From Micropterix aruncella (lineage: Eukaryota > Arthropoda > Insecta > Lepidoptera > Micropterigidae), in contig OX155963.1 of assembly GCA_944548615.1 (NCBI GenBank), positions 19,958,261-20,022,260 on the forward strand: DNA of 64,000 bases, in the 5' to 3' direction. The translations under genes were made by a program, and so were the position numbers. The notes under the pieces were generated by a model. The model had not been told where the DNA came from. It saw only the letters and a list, made by a program, of their open reading frames with translations, and searched no databases. The stretch's first letter is position 1; each line of letters begins with the position of its first letter. Positions 61,256-64,000 of this stretch are shown in pieces.

Positions 61256-61883
61256 TGGACAGGACTCTCATATTACAATCAAGTTTGCTTGATTGCTTGA
61301 TTGCTTACAAATGTACAAGTTTTAGTAAAAAGCTAATAACACTAAATTGCCCTAAAATGTGGTCTTCATAATAAATAAAAAATAATAATAAAAAAATATT
61401 AAAAAAATATATAATAAATAAAATGCAATTCCATTATATAATCGGCAATATATATACTATAAAATTCAGAAATTCAAAAACAGTCAATAATATTTAATAT
61501 ATGTTAAGTAATGTAAGTAAGTAATGTTAAGTAAAGTAAGGATTTAATATAAAAATACCTAGTCAAAAAAGTACAATTCATTGTCAAAGTCAAATAATTT
61601 TTGGTAGTTAGTTCAATGTCATATTCTATATAATCAATGTAAAATTCAATGTACTAATAAGTTTCAATGTACTCAACATACATGTTTAAAAATATGTTAT
61701 TAATTTGTGCACCTAAGTTTTATCATTGATTTTATAGTGTAATAGATAACGCCATTCCATACTGCAAAATGGAAGTCGCAATTTAATACAAAAAACGGCA
61801 GGTAGATGGCCATCGTAGTTTTCAAACTCGATTTAATGCGCTTCCATCTTCAATAAACCAATATTTGGCCGATAGATGGCGTT
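61256..61883. other. AT-rich spacer with small tandem motifs
   Basis: TTGCTTGATTGCTTGATTGC (61287) and ATGTTAAGTAATGTAAGTAAG (61500-61540) are short tandems. GATAGATGGCG near 61871 resembles 14728. No gene. Confidence 0.35.
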
Positions 61884-62053
61884 CAAACATATTATCGGAC
61901 GCGTCCGTAAGCCGCGGCTTACGAACGTGTGCCTAGTCGTCCGCGACTGACGTCCTATAATGTGCACCGCTCAATAGAAATTCATTACACAGATCGCGTG
62001 CATAAGCCACAGGCATAAGCCGCGGCTGACGGACGCGTCCAATAATGTGTTTG
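61884..62053. repeat. GC-rich inverted repeat upstream of the P-like gene
   Basis: 61884-61920 (CAAACATATTATCGGACGCG...) is the inverse of 62017-62053 at 34 of 37 positions, with a 96-bp spacer. Each arm contains GGACGCGTCC, itself a palindrome, and AGCCGCGGCTT. The left arm joins an 18-bp perfect palindrome CGTAAGCCGCGGCTTACG (61905-61922). A third, weaker copy (CCGCGACTGACGTCCTATAATGTG) lies in the spacer. It could be a terminal or subterminal repeat of the P-like element or an older MITE. Confidence 0.75.
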
Positions 62054-62285
62054 CCCCTTTGTTTGCCCCTAAGCGTGTGCCGTTAGAGTATTAATATTTA
62101 TATGATCAGTGAGTATTAATAATAAAATAGAGCGCGAGCGCGCGAGTGTGAACAGTAGACACGGGTGGACACGGGTGTGAACAATGCATCGACCGCCCGG
62201 CTAAGGCCCGCAGTCGTTCGCGAGCGCTTGTGAAGTGATATAGTTGGGAATTTGTAGAGCATTTTTATTGTTTTTAAGAAGAAAG
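62054..62285 (+). promoter_or_regulatory. Candidate leader/promoter of the P-like transposase
   Basis: GC-richer DNA directly upstream of the ATG, with GACACGGGTG repeated (62159, 62169), GTGTGAACA at 62142 and 62176, and GAGCGCGAGCGCGCGAG. No TATA box at a convincing place. This is placement-based inference only. Confidence 0.3.
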
Positions 62286-64000
62286 ATGGTTAAATGTGCA
62301 ATCGATCATTGTAAAAATGATACTAGAAAACACACAAAACACAAATCTAGTGTCACATATCATCGATAAGCAATTTTGAATTACTTTTCAACCAAATAAA
62401 AGTTATCCATTACGGGGGTGAAGCGAGGAGCGCGACGTAAGCGGATGAGGAACACACTGCCCCACCCTTCGTCTTGCTCGACCGCAATCGGTCGCAATTG
62501 GTGTTCACTAATCGAGAATCGAGATATTTTAAAAGCAAAATCGATAATCGATAATATTTTTTTATAAAAATTGACAAATCACTTTTTTTAATTATAGGTA
62601 GTAATGGTAAAAAAATCTTATGTTAATATAAGTATAGAGTATATATGGAATATGATAAATAATCCATAATAAGGCCAATAAGGGATTCCTTTTTGACCAC
62701 TCACATAGGTTTATCCAATTGCTTCAGATGGAGCGTAGATGTTTTTAGGGCGTACCTTTATATGCTGATATTATGCATGTATGAGTGTCTGAACGTAGAG
62801 AACGAACGTCTTGACGGGTTTTGACGTAAGTATGAGGTGTCGTTGGATTCGACGTGATACGGTGGTGCGAATACGTTATATTAAAAACCGACCAAAAAAT
62901 AATTTTAATAATATTATTATTATTAACTTAGAAACTTACCTTACTTTTAGGTTTCCAAAAGACAAAACAAATATGATGAAGTAGATTGATGCTGTAAAGA
63001 AGACCAATTGGGAACCAAACTTTTGGAGTAGAATCTGTTCAGTACATTTTCCGGATTCAAACATGTATGAAACCAAAAATGGAATCCGTAGATTAACAAA
63101 CGACGCTGTACCTTCGCTTTTTCTACAACAATCTCCATTTTCCGGTCAACAGTCGGAGGTTGCAGGGCTTTCCAATTCAGGACTGGTACACGACACTCCA
63201 AGGAAACGAAAGTTTAAAACAGAAATTATCCGTTTAAAAGACATTGCAAAACGCCGACGTATGCGGGGCAAGGCACTACACGCTGCTAATCGGCGTTTGA
63301 AAAAGAAAGTTGACAATTTATCTAAGGTATTAAAAGAACTGAAGCAAAAAAGACTGATCAACCAAGAACAAGTGGATATTCTGGAAGTGTGCCGGCTTTC
63401 TACAGCAGCTCTTTTGAAAAGGATGACTCATAAAGGGAGAGAATATCCACCTGAACTGCGTACATTTGCGCTAACCCTCCATTTCTATTCTCCAAAGGCC
63501 TACTCTTACGTACGTAGTACCTTTAACACATGTCTACCACATACAAGCAGCATAAGAAAATGGTACCAATGCATAAACGCCACGCCAGGTTTCACTGCAG
63601 AAGCTTTTAAAGCACTTGATCAAAAGGTCAAGTCTTCTGACAAGAAAATTCTATGCAATTTGGTAATAGACGAGATGTCGATTCGACAATTAAAGGAATT
63701 TGACGGTAATGCAGTCCAAGGATATGTAGATTTTGGTGCTGGGTTTGATGTTACCGGAGTTTCAATGCACCATGCAAACAAGCTCTGGTGTTCCTTTTAG
63801 TTGCCATTAACGAGCAGTGGAAAATTCCAGTAGGATATTTTCTGGTAATCGGCGTAACAGGTGAGCAAAGAGCCAATCTAGTAAGGATATGCCTTTCTAA
63901 TTGCCACGATGTAGGCGTGGTAGTTGTATCTATGACATTTGATGGTTGCCCAGCAAATATAGCCATGGCTCAAGAGCTTGGCTGTTCGTTTAACTACCAA
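62286..64000 (+). pseudogene. P-element/THAP9-type transposase, 5' part, disrupted
   Basis: Exon 1 (62286-62365; AAGATGG start context) begins MVKCAIDHCKN, giving the C-x4-C half of a THAP zinc finger. Exon 2 starts after TTACTTTTAG at 62951 (FPKDK), has ICSVHF (C-x2-H, 63036-63047) and the AVPS motif (63105-63116) that closes THAP domains. A basic, Leu/Lys-rich coiled coil spans about 63215-63385. The RNase H-like part starts near 63650 with the DEMS motif (candidate first catalytic Asp, 63669) and GYVDFG, then WKIPVGYF, TGEQRANLV and TFDGCPANIAM (candidate second Asp, 63941). Defects: the donor reads ATAAGC instead of GTAAGC, TAG at 62982-62984 replaces a conserved THAP Trp, and one base is missing near 63778. 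Full P transposases have about 750-900 residues, so the rest lies beyond the window. Confidence 0.9.
62366..62950 (+). other. Intron within the THAP domain
   Basis: 585 bp, AT-rich except a GC-rich island at 62415-62500 (GCGAGGAGCGCGACGTAAGC, GACCGCAATCGGTCGCAATTGG). It starts ATAAGC and ends TTTTAG. The two flanking half-domains join in phase 2 to give one THAP domain, which supports the intron model despite the non-GT donor. Confidence 0.75.

Noticed and set aside
62366..62371. U12-type (AT-AC) intron in the P-like gene
   Set aside because: The intron starts ATAAGC and ends AG. AT-AC introns start ATATCC and end AC, so a mutated GT donor is the better explanation.

Overview
The window is intergenic, transposon-dominated nuclear DNA of an arthropod, most likely a moth or butterfly. 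The case for Lepidoptera is inference: the DNA is AT-rich, has very long (TA)n tracts and short TTAGG-type runs, and carries terminal motifs I associate with lepidopteran repeats (a CTAGCGACCCGCCCCGGC-type end, and 'ACTAATATTATAAAGAGG'-type starts). I found no bacterial gene organisation, CRISPR array, rRNA gene or functional tRNA gene, and no convincing intact host protein-coding gene. Most long open frames are accidents of (TA)n tracts or of repeats.

Layout. 0-6 kb: foldback MITEs, a truncated tRNA-SINE, an element with 119-bp tandem units, a minisatellite and a degraded LINE reverse transcriptase (RT). 8-14 kb: an 896-bp Tc1/mariner-type non-autonomous element, MITEs, a poly(A)-tailed LINE end with TTAGG-like runs, and a 640-bp foldback. 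14-21 kb: two giant (TA)n tracts, a LINE-derived inverted duplication, copies of a roughly 620-bp retroposon (here 'family A') and nested copies of a composite element ('family H'). 22-33 kb: tandem-unit elements, a degraded LINE RT, two piggyBac-like MITEs with TTAA borders and several long direct repeats. 34-36 kb: a LINE RT tail, a family A copy with a 13-bp target duplication and a Tc1/mariner pseudogene. 40-42 kb: two almost perfect long palindromes bordered by (TA)n. 43-52 kb: a mariner relic, another foldback, a tRNA-SINE, a LINE C-terminal frame and a complete but dead Tc1/mariner element with both TIRs and TA duplications. 52-60 kb: a heat-shock-element-like array in a repeat, MITEs, a second complete SINE, a LINE RT fragment and a family A copy abutted on both sides by direct repeats of about 310 bp.

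The most gene-like object is at the right edge (62.3 kb to the window end). It is a P-element/THAP9-type transposase with a two-exon THAP domain, a coiled coil and the first part of the RNase H-like domain. It carries an altered splice donor, an in-frame stop inside the THAP domain and a frameshift, so it is a pseudogene that continues past the window.

The genes do not form a pathway. They record successive waves of class I and class II elements, with nested insertions and inverted or direct duplications. The best leads are the (TA)n-bordered palindromes, the long direct repeats abutting elements, the recurrent foldback family at 13.1, 37.1 and 44.4 kb, family A, and the GC-rich inverted repeat upstream of the P-like transposase. 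All copy comparisons were made by eye; no database or alignment was available.
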